A stretch of DNA of 64,000 bases from NCBI GenBank assembly GCA_028873845.1, contig JAPPNO010000039.1, positions 6,384 to 70,383 of the forward strand, given 5' to 3'. Origin of the DNA: Gemmatimonadota bacterium (GTDB lineage Bacteria > Gemmatimonadota > Gemmatimonadetes > Longimicrobiales > Gaopeijiaceae). Below are positions 27,473 through 38,067 of the stretch, one piece after another (position 1 is the first letter of the stretch; every line of letters begins with the position of its first letter). The position numbers and the translations under genes were made by a program. The notes under the pieces were generated by a model that had not been told where the DNA came from, did not search any database, and saw only the letters and a program-made list of their open reading frames with translations.

Positions 27473-28498
27473 TCAACAGGCACCCAACCCCTCCTCCACC
27501 CGCCTCACCACACGCTCGACAGCGTCCCCCAGCGGCCCCTTCACCACCGCCGCCGCCGCCCGCACATGCCCCCCGCCCCCCAGCTCCACCGCGATCACGT
27601 TCACGTCCGCCGGCGCCACCGATCTCAGCGAAACCTTGATCCGCCCGTCGGCCGTGGTGCGAAACAGCATCGCCACCTCCACCCCAGCGACGTCCCGCGG
27701 CACATCGACGAACCCCTCCAGGTCCTCCACCGTGGCCCCCAGGCGATCGTACGCGTCCTTCGGCACGACGATCCACGCCAGGCGGCCGCTCTCGTGCACC
27801 GTCAGGGTGGCGAGCGACTCGCGCAACAGCTCGAAGCGGCGCGGGCGGAAGCTGCCGTACGCCGCGCGGTACAGTTCCTCCGGCCGGGCCCCCAGCTCCA
27901 CCAGCCGCGCCGCGACCCCGAGGCAGGCCGGGTTCGTGTTCGAGAAGCGGAAGCCCCCGGTATCCGTGAGCACCGCGATGTAGAGCGCCCGCGCGATGTC
28001 CTCGTTCCACGGACCGCCCGCCCGCTCGATCAGCTCGAAGACGAGCGCACCCGTCGCGCAGGCCGTCGTGTCGCGGAAGATCACACCTTCGATCGCGCGC
28101 CTGCCGGGAGGATGATGGTCGACCACCACCTTGGGAAGATCCCGGATCAGGCCCTTCACGCGCCCGATGCGAGGAACCTCGGCCGTGTCCAGCACCACGG
28201 CCAGGTCCGCCTCGCGGCAGCGGCGCGACGCCTCCTCACTCGGCGTCGGTATCGTCCAGGCGGGATCGGGGAGCAGGAAGGCGAAGCTGTCGGGGAAGGG
28301 CGTGGGATTCACGATCCAGGCCTCCACGCCGCGCGCCCGCAGGAAGGCCGCGAGCGCCACCTCGGACCCCGCCCCGTCCCCGTCCGCGTTCGCGTGCGTG
28401 GTGATCACCACCGACTGCGCTCCCGCAAGCAGCTCCAGGACGCGGTCCAGCCGGGCCCCGCGATCCGTGCCGCCCGCCTCTCCCCTGCCCGCCGTCAC
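27473..28498 (-). CDS. DHH-family phosphoesterase, NrnA-like oligoribonuclease / pAp phosphatase
   Basis: A 341-residue DHH/DHHA1 protein of the NrnA type, which degrades short RNA oligonucleotides and dephosphorylates 3'-phosphoadenosine 5'-phosphate. Motifs: THANADGDGAGSEVAL near the N-terminus (metal site), VDHHPPG (the DHH motif), and the DHHA1 signature GGGHVRAAAA close to the C-terminus. The GTG at 28498 overlaps the coaE stop as GTGA, suggesting coupling; a GTG four codons upstream is an alternative start. Confidence 0.88.
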   Translation of the reverse strand: MTAGRGEAGGTDRGARLDRVLELLAGAQSVVITTHANADGDGAGSEVALAAFLRARGVEAWIVNPTPFPDSFAFLLPDPAWTIPTPSEEASRRCREADLAVVLDTAEVPRIGRVKGLIRDLPKVVVDHHPPGRRAIEGVIFRDTTACATGALVFELIERAGGPWNEDIARALYIAVLTDTGGFRFSNTNPACLGVAARLVELGARPEELYRAAYGSFRPRRFELLRESLATLTVHESGRLAWIVVPKDAYDRLGATVEDLEGFVDVPRDVAGVEVAMLFRTTADGRIKVSLRSVAPADVNVIAVELGGGGHVRAAAAVVKGPLGDAVERVVRRVEEGLGAC

Positions 28499-29100
28499 GA
28501 GGACCTCCACCGTCTCAGCGAACGCAACACCTCCGCGGCCCGCCGGGCCAGCTCCTCGCGCGTCCCCCCGTTCTCCACCACCACATCCGCCCGCCGCCGC
28601 TTCTCTTCAGCCGCCATCTGCGCCTCCATGATCGCAACGGCCTCCTCGTCCCCGATCCCGCGCGTCTCCACGATCCGCCGCCGCCGCAACCCGGCCGGTG
28701 CATCCACCACCACCACCACATCCACCTCCCCGTCGGTCCCCGTCTCGAAGAGCAGCGGAATCTCCCACACCACCATCCCGGCCCCGTCCTCGCGCTGCCG
28801 CCGCGTCCACGCGTCCCGCAGCCGCCTCACCTCCGGGTGCACGATCGCCTCGAGGTGGCGCAGCGCATCCTCGTCGCGAAAGACGATCCGCCTGACCGCC
28901 CCACGGTCCAGCGCGCCGTCGGCCCGGATCACCTCCGGCCCGAACAACCCCTCGATCCGGGCCAGCGCCTCCGTCCCCGGTTCCACCGCCCTGCGCGCCA
29001 ACCGGTCCGCCGACACCACCGGCACGCCCGCCTCGCGCCACAGCTCCGCGACGGCGGACTTCCCCGCCGCGACGTTCCCGGTCAGCCCCACGATCAGCAT
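28495..29100 (-). CDS. coaE: Dephospho-CoA kinase
   Basis: Phosphorylates the 3'-hydroxyl of dephospho-CoA, the last step of coenzyme A synthesis. The 201-residue length is typical. A P-loop, GLTGNVAAGKSAV, begins at residue 5, followed by the conserved VVSADRLARRAV and later PEVRRLRDAW and EIPLLFETG, all family landmarks. The ATG at 29100 lies just past the stop of the VTT-domain gene; a GTG at 29109 would overlap that stop. The 3' end overlaps the DHH phosphoesterase start. Confidence 0.92.
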   Translation of the reverse strand: MLIVGLTGNVAAGKSAVAELWREAGVPVVSADRLARRAVEPGTEALARIEGLFGPEVIRADGALDRGAVRRIVFRDEDALRHLEAIVHPEVRRLRDAWTRRQREDGAGMVVWEIPLLFETGTDGEVDVVVVVDAPAGLRRRRIVETRGIGDEEAVAIMEAQMAAEEKRRRADVVVENGGTREELARRAAEVLRSLRRWRSS

Positions 29101-29101
29101 C

Positions 29102-29908
29102 TCAGCCACCAGCGCCGAAGATCCACGACAGGCCGAGGGCCCACATCGTGTTGAAGATCGCGTTGCCGAAGAGCACCGCCGTCATGACCGCGATCATGGA
29201 GTACCGCATGAACGCCATCGGGATCACCAGGAGCTCGTTGGGAAGGGGCACGAAGGCCGCGTACACGAACAGAAGCCCCAGGGGCAGGAAGCGGTGCCGG
29301 TCGTGCAGCGCCTCGGCGCGGGCACGGAAGCGGACCAGGCGGTATGACGATATGTTGCGAGTCGTATTACCGATCAGGTAGCCCATCAGGTCGCCCCCCG
29401 TCATGCCCACCGCGATCGTCGCAAGCGTGGGCACCGGTTCAAAACCCGCCTCGATGAAGAAGGGGTAGCCGGCCACGATCGGGATCGGCCACAACAGATT
29501 GAACCCGCTGATCACCGAGGCCAGGAGCAACCCGGGATAGCCCGCCGCCGCCGCCGCATCTCGCGCCCCCTCCATGTCCCCCGCGCGCAGGTTCACCCAC
29601 ACCATGAACGCGATCAGCGCGGCGATCGCCAGCAGCTTGACCGCCACAGGCACCCCCCCACCCGGCCGCATCCGCCGCCGCATGTCCGCCGACCAGGTCA
29701 CGAAGCGCGCGATCTCGTCCGCTGGGGGCGCCGCGTCCGGTTCGCCGTAGGCCGTTTCCAGGCGCCACCGCATGTACACCTTCGACGGCAGCGGCAGGAA
29801 CGGAGCCTTGCGGTACCAGTCCCTGGAGCGGAAGGCCCACGCGGCCGAGAGCAGCGCCGGCCAGAGCCGGGGGCGCCGGAGCGCCAGGAGCAGGAATGGG
29901 CGGTACAT
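29102..29908 (-). CDS. VTT/DedA-type membrane protein
   Basis: A 268-residue protein with an N-terminal cytoplasmic portion (about 90 residues, basic, with WYRKAPFLPLPSKVYMRWRLETAYGE) and four or five membrane segments after it. The segment VAGYPFFIEAGFEPVPTLA and the glycine-rich GMTGGDLMGYLIGN resemble the re-entrant loops of VTT/DedA proteins, which move or scramble lipids and support envelope integrity. It starts six bases after the Fic gene stop and ends at coaE, in a compact minus-strand series. Confidence 0.7.
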   Translation of the reverse strand: MYRPFLLLALRRPRLWPALLSAAWAFRSRDWYRKAPFLPLPSKVYMRWRLETAYGEPDAAPPADEIARFVTWSADMRRRMRPGGGVPVAVKLLAIAALIAFMVWVNLRAGDMEGARDAAAAAGYPGLLLASVISGFNLLWPIPIVAGYPFFIEAGFEPVPTLATIAVGMTGGDLMGYLIGNTTRNISSYRLVRFRARAEALHDRHRFLPLGLLFVYAAFVPLPNELLVIPMAFMRYSMIAVMTAVLFGNAIFNTMWALGLSWIFGAGG

Positions 29909-29914
29909 GCCCGC

Positions 29915-31465
29915 TCAGCGGAACTCCGTGTCCGCGAAGCACTTGGCGTAGAGCGCCTCCACGCGCTCCACTTCGGGCTCCGTCAGCAGTCGGAATTCGC
30001 CGCGGCGGGCCCGACCGGAGAGTCTTCCCCGGTTCTGCGCGAGGAAACGGGTCAGGAGATCGATCGTCCCATCGGGCATGTCGGCGATCTCCTCCTGTAC
30101 GCGGGCTGAGAACTCGTCATGCCTCTCAAGGTAATCGACTTCGCGCGGGAGATCTTCGCGTACGGTGCGCTCGACACACCGGTAGAGGAATTCGGCGTGG
30201 CGAGTCGCGTCGAAGTAGCGATAGTAGTCGGCAGTCTCGTTCAGCACCTTCACATTGCCCCGCCTCGTGGGACGCCAGTCGACCAGGGGCAACACCTGCG
30301 CGGAATGGCCGGCGAGCACGTCACGGTACTCGGCGACCTGCTCCAGTATCGGAACGCTGGCCGGGAACACCAGGCCCGGCGGACTGAACCCCGCCCGCGC
30401 GAGCGCATGGTGGACCAGCCAGCGATGGATGCGTCCGTTTCCGTCCTCGAAGGGATGGATGTACACGAATCCGAACGACAGGGCGGCTGCCGACACGACC
30501 GGATCCACGCCCGAACCCGCAGCCCGTGCACCGTATTCCACGACTCCCCGCATTAAATCGCCGAGGTCACCGGGACGTGCGCTGACATGCTCCGGAATAG
30601 GCGCCCCCGTCGCCCGGTCCCGTCTCCCGACCCAACCGCCTTTGGTCCGCAGGCCGAGCCGGGTGAACCTCCTGTCGCCGATCAGCGCCTCCTGCAGTCC
30701 CAGGAGTCTGTCGACGGTCAGGTCACCCCGCCCGGCCTCGCCGATCGCCCAACCCCAGCGCAGAGCCCGGTTGTGCGGGGGCCGCTCCCCCTCGAGTCCG
30801 AACGACGCCCGGCGGTCCGCGAGCACAAGAAACGCTGCGGCCCGGCGCATCACGTACGGGTGTGTCCGGCCGATGACCTCCCGCGCCCGCTCGTCCAGGC
30901 GCATGGCCACGAAGCGGTCGAGTTCGGGCGTTCGCCGGACGAGGGGGCAGAAGCTGCGGGTGCCCGGCAGGTTGTCGCGAACCCGGTGGCGCCTCGAGAG
31001 CGGGCCGGGCCGGGCCGCGAACTGCCGCCTCGGGTCGACGACCGGCACGGCGGTCACCTTGCCCGCGTCCGGAACGTCGACGCGGGTGTCCGTCAGCCAC
31101 TCATGGAGGAACCAGATGCGCCGGGCGTACCTGCCCGTGGGCTTGTCACGGACGATTTGCGCGATGTCGTCGGGATCGATCTCCCGGAAGAGTGCCGCGA
31201 GCACACCCGGGCTCACGCCCTCCCACTTCAAGGCGAACTCGAGGTGTCCCTGAAGGCTGTCGTCGGGAACGTGACTCGAGGGGAGCATCCGCCATTCGGC
31301 CGTGGACGCGGGGTGGTGCCGCTCGGCAATCGCCGTCAGGCGGGAAGGGAGGGGGACGCGGAGGTCGTACCGGGCCGCCAAGGCCGCGTATCCGGCGGGG
31401 CTTCCGGGTTCGGGAAGGGACCAGCGGAGCTGTCGCCAGAATCGTTCACGGCTGGTCAAGGACAT
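29915..31465 (-). CDS. Fic-domain AMP transferase with internal inhibitory motif
   Basis: A 516-residue Fic protein. The catalytic motif HPFEDGNGRIHR has its histidine at residue 337 and is complete, so transfer of AMP (or another nucleotide part) to a hydroxyl of a target protein is expected. Upstream at residues 221-226 lies SFGLEG, which fits the class II inhibitory pattern S/T-x-x-x-E-G/N whose glutamate blocks ATP binding until released. N- and C-terminal extensions without recognised domains make it longer than minimal Fic toxins. No separate antitoxin gene is adjacent. The promoter region to 31679 is AT-rich with inverted repeats, in contrast to the surrounding DNA. Confidence 0.88.
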   Translation of the reverse strand: MSLTSRERFWRQLRWSLPEPGSPAGYAALAARYDLRVPLPSRLTAIAERHHPASTAEWRMLPSSHVPDDSLQGHLEFALKWEGVSPGVLAALFREIDPDDIAQIVRDKPTGRYARRIWFLHEWLTDTRVDVPDAGKVTAVPVVDPRRQFAARPGPLSRRHRVRDNLPGTRSFCPLVRRTPELDRFVAMRLDERAREVIGRTHPYVMRRAAAFLVLADRRASFGLEGERPPHNRALRWGWAIGEAGRGDLTVDRLLGLQEALIGDRRFTRLGLRTKGGWVGRRDRATGAPIPEHVSARPGDLGDLMRGVVEYGARAAGSGVDPVVSAAALSFGFVYIHPFEDGNGRIHRWLVHHALARAGFSPPGLVFPASVPILEQVAEYRDVLAGHSAQVLPLVDWRPTRRGNVKVLNETADYYRYFDATRHAEFLYRCVERTVREDLPREVDYLERHDEFSARVQEEIADMPDGTIDLLTRFLAQNRGRLSGRARRGEFRLLTEPEVERVEALYAKCFADTEFR

Positions 31466-31495
31466 TCACGGATGGCCGATGGGCTGGAGATGACG

Positions 31496-31545
31496 TCACA
31501 AATCGTGATTAACGTTCACAAGTCATTGAATCTGTGAAATATTAT
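31496..31545. promoter_or_regulatory. AT-rich divergent promoter region with inverted repeats
   Basis: Between fic (minus) and the DUF255 gene (plus). It holds TCAC-N5-GTGA at 31496-31508, TTCACA-N12-TGTGAA at 31515-31538, and TATTAT at 31540. The repeated TCACA/TGTGA units suggest an operator that could control one or both genes. The binding protein is unknown. Confidence 0.4.
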
Positions 31546-31679
31546 CACCACGCCCAGAGCTGGTCAAGCTGACGACCCGGTATCGAAACACACCGAATCC
31601 GATCCATGCGTGACTCTCGGGAAAGCTGTATCCTTCCGATCCGTTTCTCACAACTCCGCCTGCGCCACCCCTCCCCCCC

Positions 31680-33740
31680 ATGCCCAACCGCCTCGCCTCC
31701 GAGACCAGCCCCTACCTGCTGCAGCACGCGCACAACCCGGTCGACTGGTACCCCTGGTGTGACGAGGCGCTCGCCCTGGCCCGCGACCACGACCGCCCCA
31801 TCCTCCTCTCGATCGGCTACTCGGCATGCCACTGGTGCCACGTCATGGAGCGCGAGTCCTTCGAGGACGACGAGACCGCCGCGCTCATGAACCGGTCCTT
31901 CGTCAACATCAAGGTCGACCGCGAGGAGCGGCCCGACGTGGACTCGATCTACATGCGCGCCGTGCAGGCGATGACCGGGCACGGGGGATGGCCGCTGACC
32001 GCTTTCCTCACGCCCGCGGGCGTCCCCTACTACGGCGGCACCTACTTCCCCCCCGAGCCCCGCCACGGCATGCCCTCCTTCCGGCAGGTTCTTGCCGCCG
32101 CCGCCAACGCCTACCACTCGCGGCGCGACGAGGTGGCGCGCGCCGGCGCCCAGCTGACCGAGGTTCTGGGTCGCAGCGCCACCGAACCGCAGCCCGCGAG
32201 CGGTCCCTTCGACCTGTCCGACGGCAGGCTCTTCGCCCACGCCGTCTCGGCCGCCGGACGCACCTTCGACCCCACCAACGGCGGCTTCGGCGGCGCGCCC
32301 AAGTTCCCCCAGCCGGACTTCCTGGATTTCCTCCTGCGGACGGGCGGGCCGGAGTCGCACGGGGTCTCCATGGCGTCGCACACGCTGTCGCGCATGGCGG
32401 CGGGCGGCATCCGCGACCACGCCGGCGGCGGCTTCCACCGCTACTCCGTCGACGCGCGCTGGCTGGTCCCCCACTTCGAGAAGATGCTCTACGACAACGC
32501 GCTGATCGCGCGGGCGCTGACGCGGGCGCACCTTCTGGGGGCGCGCCACCTGGGGGCGGTCGCGGAGGAGACGCTGGACTACGTGCTCGAGGACCTGACA
32601 TCGCCCGAAGGGGTGTTCCATTCGGCGCGCGACGCCGATTCGGAGGGGGAGGAGGGGCTCTTCTACCTGTGGACGCCCGCCCAGGTGGCCGCCGTGCTCG
32701 GCCGCGACGAGGCGCGCCTCCTGTCGCGGGTCTACGACGTGAGCGAGGCGGGGAACTTCGAGGGGCGGAACATCCTCCACCTGCCCCACGATCTGGACGC
32801 GGTCGCCCGCCAGGAGGGGGTCGGCCGGGTCGAGCTGGACGGGCGGTTGCGTGACTCGCTGGCCGCCCTGAAGGACCACCGCGCCGCGCGTCCCGAACCG
32901 CTACGCGACGAGAAGGTGCTCACCTCGTGGAACGGCTTCACCATCCGCGCGCTGGCGGAAGCCGGACCCGCGCTGGGGCGGCCCGACTACACGGCGGCGG
33001 GCGCGCGCGCGGCGTCGTTTCTGCTCCACACCATGCGGCGCGGCGATCGCCTGCTGCGCGTCTTCGCGGCGGGCCGCGCCCACATCGACGGCTTTCTGGA
33101 GGACTACGGCGCGCTCGGCAACGCCTGCCTGTCGCTCTACGAGGCCACGCTGGAGGCGCGCTGGCTCACGGAGGCGTCGTGGATCGCGGACGCCGTCGTC
33201 GCCCACTTCTGGTCCCCCGCCGAACAGCTCTTCCATGACGCCCCCGCCGACGGGGAGGCGCTGGTGGTCCGTCCCCGCGACATCATGGACAACGCCACGC
33301 CGTCCGGGAACTCGCTCGCGGTGGAGCTGCTGGTCCGCCTGGCGGCGACCACCGGGTCGGCCGCGCACGGCGAGATCGCCGAGGCCGTCTTCGCGCGGGA
33401 ACGCGGCACGATGGAGCGTTATCCCTCGGCGGTGGGCCGGCTTCTCACCGCGGCGGTCCAGCATGCGACCCCCCGCCTGGAGATCACGCTGGTGGGATCC
33501 CCGCCGTCGCTTTCGGGTATGCTGGACGTGGCTCACCGACACCCCCACCCGAACCGGGTCATCGCCGGTGGAGACCCGGAAGACCCGGCGGTCGCCGCGC
33601 TGCCCGCCATGGAGGGGCGGCTGGACCGCGCCGGACAGGCCTTCGTCTGCGTCGGAACGACCTGCCGGGAACCGGTGTCCACCCCACAGGCTCTGGACGC
33701 GGCGCTCACGCGGGCCCAATCTGATAGTCCTGCGGGCTGA
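31680..33740 (+). CDS. DUF255 thioredoxin-domain protein (YyaL / SPATA20 family)
   Basis: A 686-residue protein whose N-terminus is the conserved family opening [21 protein letters not shown], here [20 protein letters not shown], followed by the thioredoxin-like [18 protein letters not shown] with a CxxC pair. After about residue 180 comes an (alpha/alpha)6-barrel-like region with glycoside-hydrolase-like helices ([32 protein letters not shown]). The biochemical role of the family is not established. The ATG at 31680 sits after a pyrimidine-rich stretch without a Shine-Dalgarno sequence, so leaderless or unusual initiation is possible. It precedes the E1 dehydrogenase gene by 21 bp. Confidence 0.92.
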   Translation: MPNRLASETSPYLLQHAHNPVDWYPWCDEALALARDHDRPILLSIGYSACHWCHVMERESFEDDETAALMNRSFVNIKVDREERPDVDSIYMRAVQAMTGHGGWPLTAFLTPAGVPYYGGTYFPPEPRHGMPSFRQVLAAAANAYHSRRDEVARAGAQLTEVLGRSATEPQPASGPFDLSDGRLFAHAVSAAGRTFDPTNGGFGGAPKFPQPDFLDFLLRTGGPESHGVSMASHTLSRMAAGGIRDHAGGGFHRYSVDARWLVPHFEKMLYDNALIARALTRAHLLGARHLGAVAEETLDYVLEDLTSPEGVFHSARDADSEGEEGLFYLWTPAQVAAVLGRDEARLLSRVYDVSEAGNFEGRNILHLPHDLDAVARQEGVGRVELDGRLRDSLAALKDHRAARPEPLRDEKVLTSWNGFTIRALAEAGPALGRPDYTAAGARAASFLLHTMRRGDRLLRVFAAGRAHIDGFLEDYGALGNACLSLYEATLEARWLTEASWIADAVVAHFWSPAEQLFHDAPADGEALVVRPRDIMDNATPSGNSLAVELLVRLAATTGSAAHGEIAEAVFARERGTMERYPSAVGRLLTAAVQHATPRLEITLVGSPPSLSGMLDVAHRHPHPNRVIAGGDPEDPAVAALPAMEGRLDRAGQAFVCVGTTCREPVSTPQALDAALTRAQSDSPAG

Positions 33741-33761
33741 CCGGACACTCCAAGGGAGCAT

Positions 33762-35894
33762 ATGGCGACACGCGAAGACGACCTCGGCACGGACATCGAA
33801 GCCGACCTTCCAGGCCGGAAGAAACTCCTGGCGTGGTACCGGACGATGGTCACGGCGCGCGCCATTGATGATCGCGAAGTCAAGCTTTTCCGTCAGGGCA
33901 AGGTCTTCTTCCTGATCGCGGGCGCCGGCCACGAGGCGGTCCAGGTCGCGCTGGCCGATTTCCTTCGCCCCGGTTCGGACTGGTTCTGCCTCTACTACCG
34001 CGATCGCGCCCTCGCACTGTCGCTCGGCGTCTCGCCCATGGAGCAGCTCCTGCAGGGGATGGGCGCCGAAGCCGATCCGGCCAGCGGCGGGCGCCAGATG
34101 CCCGCCCACTACGGGGACACCCGATTCAACATCGTCTCGGCCTCGTCGCCCACGGGGACCCAGTTCCTGCACGCCGTCGGGGTGGCCGAAGCCGGTCTGC
34201 GCGCCACGGTCGCGCCGGAGCTGCAGCGGCACGTCGGCACCTTCGCCGAGGACGAGATCGTGGTGTGCACGGCCGGCGACGGCACCACGTCGGAGGGCGA
34301 GTTCTGGGAGGCGCTGAACACGGCGTGCAACCTGAAGCTGCCGGTGCTCTTCGTCATCGAGGACAACGAATACGCCATCTCGGTCCCGGTCGAGGTCCAG
34401 ACCGCGGGCGGCAACGTCTCGCGGCTCCTGACCGGATTTCCGGGGCTCAAGATCGTGGAGTGCGACGGCACGGATCTGCTCGAGAGCCGCCGCGCGGCGA
34501 GCGAGGTGGTCGAGTGGTGCCGCGGGCGGCGGGGGCCGGCGCTTCTCCATGCGCACACCACACGCCCCTACTCGCACTCCGGGTCCGACGACGAGTCAGC
34601 CTACCGCACCCCCGCCGAACGCGCCGCCCAGGACCGCCGTGACCCGATCCGGAGGGCGCGCCGCCTTCTGATCGACGAGGGGATGGCGACCGCGGCGGAG
34701 CTGGACCGTCTGGAGGCCGACGTGGGCGCGGCGGTCGCCGCGGCGAGCGATCAGGCGCTGGAGCATCCCCAGCCGGCCCCCGACACCGCCATGAAGTGGC
34801 TCTATTCCGAGACCGTGGACCCCTGCGGCCCCGACTTCGACACCGAGGAGCGCCCCATGTTCCGCGACGACAAGCCGCTCACCATGGTGGACCTCCTCAA
34901 CCGCTGCCTCCGCACCGAGATGGAGCGCGACCCCCGGATCGTCGTCTTCGGACAGGACGTGGCCGACGCGTCGCGCGAGGAGGCGCTGCACGAGGTGAAG
35001 GGCAAGGGGGGCGTCTTCAAGGTGACGCACGGGTTGCAGGGGCGCTTCGGGAGCAACCGCGTGTACAACTCCCCGCTCGCCGAGGCCAACATCATCGGGC
35101 GGGCGGTGGGGATGGCGGTGCGCGGACTGCGTCCCGTGGTGGAGATTCAGTTCGTCGACTACATCTGGCCGGGTTTCATGCAGATCAGGAACGAGCTGGC
35201 CACCATGCGGTACCGGTCGGCGGGGGCCTGGGCGGCGCCGGTTGTCGTGCGGGTGACGTACGGCGGCTACATCAAGGGCGGGATCTACCATTCGCAGACG
35301 GGGGCTTCGCTGTTCACGCACACGGCGGGGCTGCGCGTGGTGCTGCCCTCGAACGCGCTCGACGCGAACGGCCTGCTGCGCACCGCGATCCGCTGCGACG
35401 ATCCGGTCATCTTCCTCGAGCACAAGCACCTCTATCGCCAGGTGCACAACAAGGGCGCCGACCCCGGTCCCGGCTACATGGTCCCGTTCGGGAAGGCGAA
35501 GGTGGTGCGGCCGGGGCGCGATCTGACCGTGGTGACGTGCGGGGCCATGGTGAAGCGCTCGATGGACGCGGCGCGCGTGGCCGAGCAGCGGCACGGGATC
35601 AGCACCGAGGTGATCGATCTGCGCTGCCTGTCACCCCTCGACATGGAGACGATCGGGGACTCGGTGCGGCGCACCAACAAGGTGATGGTCGCGCACGAGG
35701 ACGCGCTCTCGTGGGGGATCGGGTCGGAGGTGGCGGCGCGGATCGCGGACGAACTGTTCCCGTGGCTGGACGGGCCGGTGCGCAGGGTGGCGGCGCTGGA
35801 TACGTGGGTGGCGTATTCGCCGCGGCTCGAGGAGGCGATTCTGCCGCAGAAGGGCGACGTGCTGGCGGGGATCCTGGGGCTGGCGGGGTACTGA
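33762..35894 (+). CDS. 2-oxoacid dehydrogenase E1, alpha and beta subunits fused
   Basis: A 710-residue thiamine-diphosphate enzyme that decarboxylates a 2-oxoacid (branched-chain or pyruvate) and feeds the acyl group to an E2 lipoyl protein. The alpha half has the ThDP motif [19 protein letters not shown]; the beta half, starting near residue 365 ([20 protein letters not shown]), has [20 protein letters not shown] and [18 protein letters not shown]. In most bacteria these are separate polypeptides, so this is the fused form. An AAGGGAG sequence four bases upstream supports the ATG. No E2 or E3 gene is in the window, so the partners are encoded elsewhere. Confidence 0.9.
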   Translation: MATREDDLGTDIEADLPGRKKLLAWYRTMVTARAIDDREVKLFRQGKVFFLIAGAGHEAVQVALADFLRPGSDWFCLYYRDRALALSLGVSPMEQLLQGMGAEADPASGGRQMPAHYGDTRFNIVSASSPTGTQFLHAVGVAEAGLRATVAPELQRHVGTFAEDEIVVCTAGDGTTSEGEFWEALNTACNLKLPVLFVIEDNEYAISVPVEVQTAGGNVSRLLTGFPGLKIVECDGTDLLESRRAASEVVEWCRGRRGPALLHAHTTRPYSHSGSDDESAYRTPAERAAQDRRDPIRRARRLLIDEGMATAAELDRLEADVGAAVAAASDQALEHPQPAPDTAMKWLYSETVDPCGPDFDTEERPMFRDDKPLTMVDLLNRCLRTEMERDPRIVVFGQDVADASREEALHEVKGKGGVFKVTHGLQGRFGSNRVYNSPLAEANIIGRAVGMAVRGLRPVVEIQFVDYIWPGFMQIRNELATMRYRSAGAWAAPVVVRVTYGGYIKGGIYHSQTGASLFTHTAGLRVVLPSNALDANGLLRTAIRCDDPVIFLEHKHLYRQVHNKGADPGPGYMVPFGKAKVVRPGRDLTVVTCGAMVKRSMDAARVAEQRHGISTEVIDLRCLSPLDMETIGDSVRRTNKVMVAHEDALSWGIGSEVAARIADELFPWLDGPVRRVAALDTWVAYSPRLEEAILPQKGDVLAGILGLAGY

Positions 35895-35911
35895 CGGGGG
35901 GGCTTCGCCTC

Positions 35912-37096
35912 TTAGAAGCGTACCTTCAGAAGCGGAACCTTCCAGACGAGGCCGCCGCGACCCTCGCTTCGCAGGGAGGGCTCCAGCAACGGGGTGGGGA
36001 GCGGGGTCGACAGCGCCCAGTTTCCCTGCGACCAGTTGAGGAGCGAGCCGGGCACCGACAGGGAGGCTGCGGATTCGAGGTTCTCGCTCGGGTCCGATTC
36101 GCCCCCGTCGTCGCGGGTCCCGGCCGCACCCGCCAACAGGCCGGCCGCGCTGCTCGCGAGGATTGTCGCCATGAACGTCTTGTCACTGTCGGGCTGAACG
36201 ATCAGGCTGATTCCCAGCCCGCCGAACGCTCCGATCAACCCACCCAGGCTGATGATGCGGGCGCGCCCTCGACTGAGCGGGATCCGGCCGGCCTGGGTAC
36301 CGAGCACCAGCCCGACGTTGCCGCCCAGCATCGCGGCCGCGGTGAGTCCGTCTCCCTCGACATCCGCCAGGTACGCCGTCGAGAAACCGAACCATGAGCC
36401 CCACAGGCTGCCGAGCATGGCCGAAGTGGCGGTCCCGGGGGTGATCTCGCGTCTTGCCAACGCCAGACCGCCAGCGATCCCGGCCGCCCCCCCGACGATC
36501 ATCGACGCCAGCGCCGCCTGGTCGGATTCGTCCTCGCCGTACACTCTGCCGCCGTAGGAGCGGTCGCCCTTGCCGAAGTCCAGCGCGCGCGCCCAACCCC
36601 ACCCCTGGATCGCGCCCCAGGTCCCGCCCCAGGTGATGGCCCTCGCCTGGCCCAGCGAACGCGGCCGGGACCGCGCGATCGCCCGACCGGTCAGAAACCC
36701 GGCCGGTCCGCCCACCAGGAGTCCAAGCCCATACACCTCCGGGCCGTCGGCGTCGGCTGCCAGCGGTATGGCGATTCCCTGCCAGAGTCCGTACAGCGTC
36801 GACCAGACCTTGAGTTCGACCTCGCCGCCCGCCCGGGATTGCCGACTCGTGACGGCCTCGAGCCGGGTGCGCGCGGTCTCGGCGGCGGCCGTCCCCGGGA
36901 AGCGCTCGAGGATGTGCCGGTACAGCGCTTCGGCGATGTCGTGCGAGCCGCGGTTTTCGAAATCCTCCGCGACGGCGAGCAGGGCCGCGGCGGTGTCCGT
37001 GCGGGTCAACTGGGCGGAGGCGGGGCGCGGGGCGGACAGGGCCGCGGCGGCGAGGGCCAGGAGAAGCAGGCCTCGGAGCATGGTGGGTGCGTTCAT
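35912..37096 (-). CDS. Exported glycine-rich protein of unknown function
   Basis: A 394-residue protein with a signal peptide (MLRGLLLLALAAAALS, cleavage after RPASAQ). The ATG at 37096 and another five codons later both keep the signal. Residues 30-75 look like a single helical repeat (LLAVAEDFENRGSHDIAEALYRHILERFPG, broken here as a TPR-like unit). Then follow long glycine/alanine-rich stretches of moderate hydrophobicity (GGTWGAIQGWGW, IVGGAAGIAGGLALA, ISLGGLIGAFGGLGISL) resembling glycine-zipper membrane segments. I do not recognise a family. It converges on the E1 gene with a 17-bp gap. Confidence 0.7.
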   Translation of the reverse strand: MNAPTMLRGLLLLALAAAALSAPRPASAQLTRTDTAAALLAVAEDFENRGSHDIAEALYRHILERFPGTAAAETARTRLEAVTSRQSRAGGEVELKVWSTLYGLWQGIAIPLAADADGPEVYGLGLLVGGPAGFLTGRAIARSRPRSLGQARAITWGGTWGAIQGWGWARALDFGKGDRSYGGRVYGEDESDQAALASMIVGGAAGIAGGLALARREITPGTATSAMLGSLWGSWFGFSTAYLADVEGDGLTAAAMLGGNVGLVLGTQAGRIPLSRGRARIISLGGLIGAFGGLGISLIVQPDSDKTFMATILASSAAGLLAGAAGTRDDGGESDPSENLESAASLSVPGSLLNWSQGNWALSTPLPTPLLEPSLRSEGRGGLVWKVPLLKVRF

Positions 37097-37152
37097 GGGA
37101 CGGACTACCCGCCATGGGGTGCGGAAGTTTCACCAGGAAATCGCGATAGCGT

Positions 37153-38067
37153 TCATCCTTGCTGCAACACGCGGTCCAGGTCCTCAACCGCCCTGCGCTC
37201 GGCGTCGGAACTCTCGATGATCCTGTCGGCCAGGTACTCGATGTTGTCGAGCGGGGCATCGCCCGCCAGCGACCTGATCTGGACGCGCGCGAGCCCGCCC
37301 AGCGCCCGTCCCACCGCCTGTGCCTCGCGCACGAACTGTTCCCCGATCGCGAGCAGGGTGTCTTCCGCGCCGGCGATCGCGACATCGGTTCTGCCGGACA
37401 GTTCCTCCAGGCGCCGGGTCTCCTCCATGTCCTGGTTGTAGCGGTCCATGAGGGACAGCCTTGCGTCGCAGTCGTTGTAGAACTTCAAGAGCGTCTCGGC
37501 CCGCGCGTCCAGCTTTGCCAGGGCGGAGCGGAGCTTGTCATCCAGACCCGAGGCGGTTCTGGACTGGCCGGCGGCCAGCTCGTTGTCGGGCTCCTGGCGT
37601 ACGCGGGCTTGCCAGTAGGCGACGGATCGCTGGGCCTCGTCGGCTGCCTCGGCGAGCGCCGCGCGCGCCGTCCCCCATTCGGAGTCCGCACCGAGCGTGC
37701 GCGCGCGATGCCTTCCGATCTGCAGGCGGAATTCGCGCGCGGCGAACCGGTGCACCCTGGCGACTGCGGTGGCGTCGCCGGCGCGGAAGGCGGAGAGGCC
37801 ACCTGCGACGCGCCTGCGCGACAGCAGGGACCTCGAAAGGGAGGAGGTCGCGAGAACGAGAAGCGGGAGTCCGAGCAGGAACGCCAACGCGTAGTCGGGC
37901 GGGAACATGGACGTCAGGTACGCGACTACGATCACCAGCATCATGAAAACCGCAACCCCTTTGCCGCTCACCGACTTTTCCCCCTCATCCCCCTCAAAGC
38001 ACCGCCGCGCCATGTCTTCCAGGGACCCGGTCAGCCGCACCCCCTCCCCACCCCCCTCCCCCTTCAC
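37153..38067 (-). CDS. Membrane-anchored coiled-coil protein of unknown function
   Basis: A 304-residue protein if started at the GTG that overlaps the moeB stop (GTGA); an ATG at 38013 gives 286 residues and leaves a small gap. Two adjacent hydrophobic segments (VAVFMMLVIVVAYLTS and YALAFLLGLPLLVLATS) form a hairpin anchor. The remaining 200 residues are highly charged, helical and coiled-coil-like (AEAADEAQRSVAYWQARV, DQ/E-rich heptads to the C-terminus), probably cytoplasmic. No family is recognised. It is the last gene of the three-gene outer-membrane protein, moeB operon. Confidence 0.65.
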   Translation of the reverse strand: MKGEGGGEGVRLTGSLEDMARRCFEGDEGEKSVSGKGVAVFMMLVIVVAYLTSMFPPDYALAFLLGLPLLVLATSSLSRSLLSRRRVAGGLSAFRAGDATAVARVHRFAAREFRLQIGRHRARTLGADSEWGTARAALAEAADEAQRSVAYWQARVRQEPDNELAAGQSRTASGLDDKLRSALAKLDARAETLLKFYNDCDARLSLMDRYNQDMEETRRLEELSGRTDVAIAGAEDTLLAIGEQFVREAQAVGRALGGLARVQIRSLAGDAPLDNIEYLADRIIESSDAERRAVEDLDRVLQQG

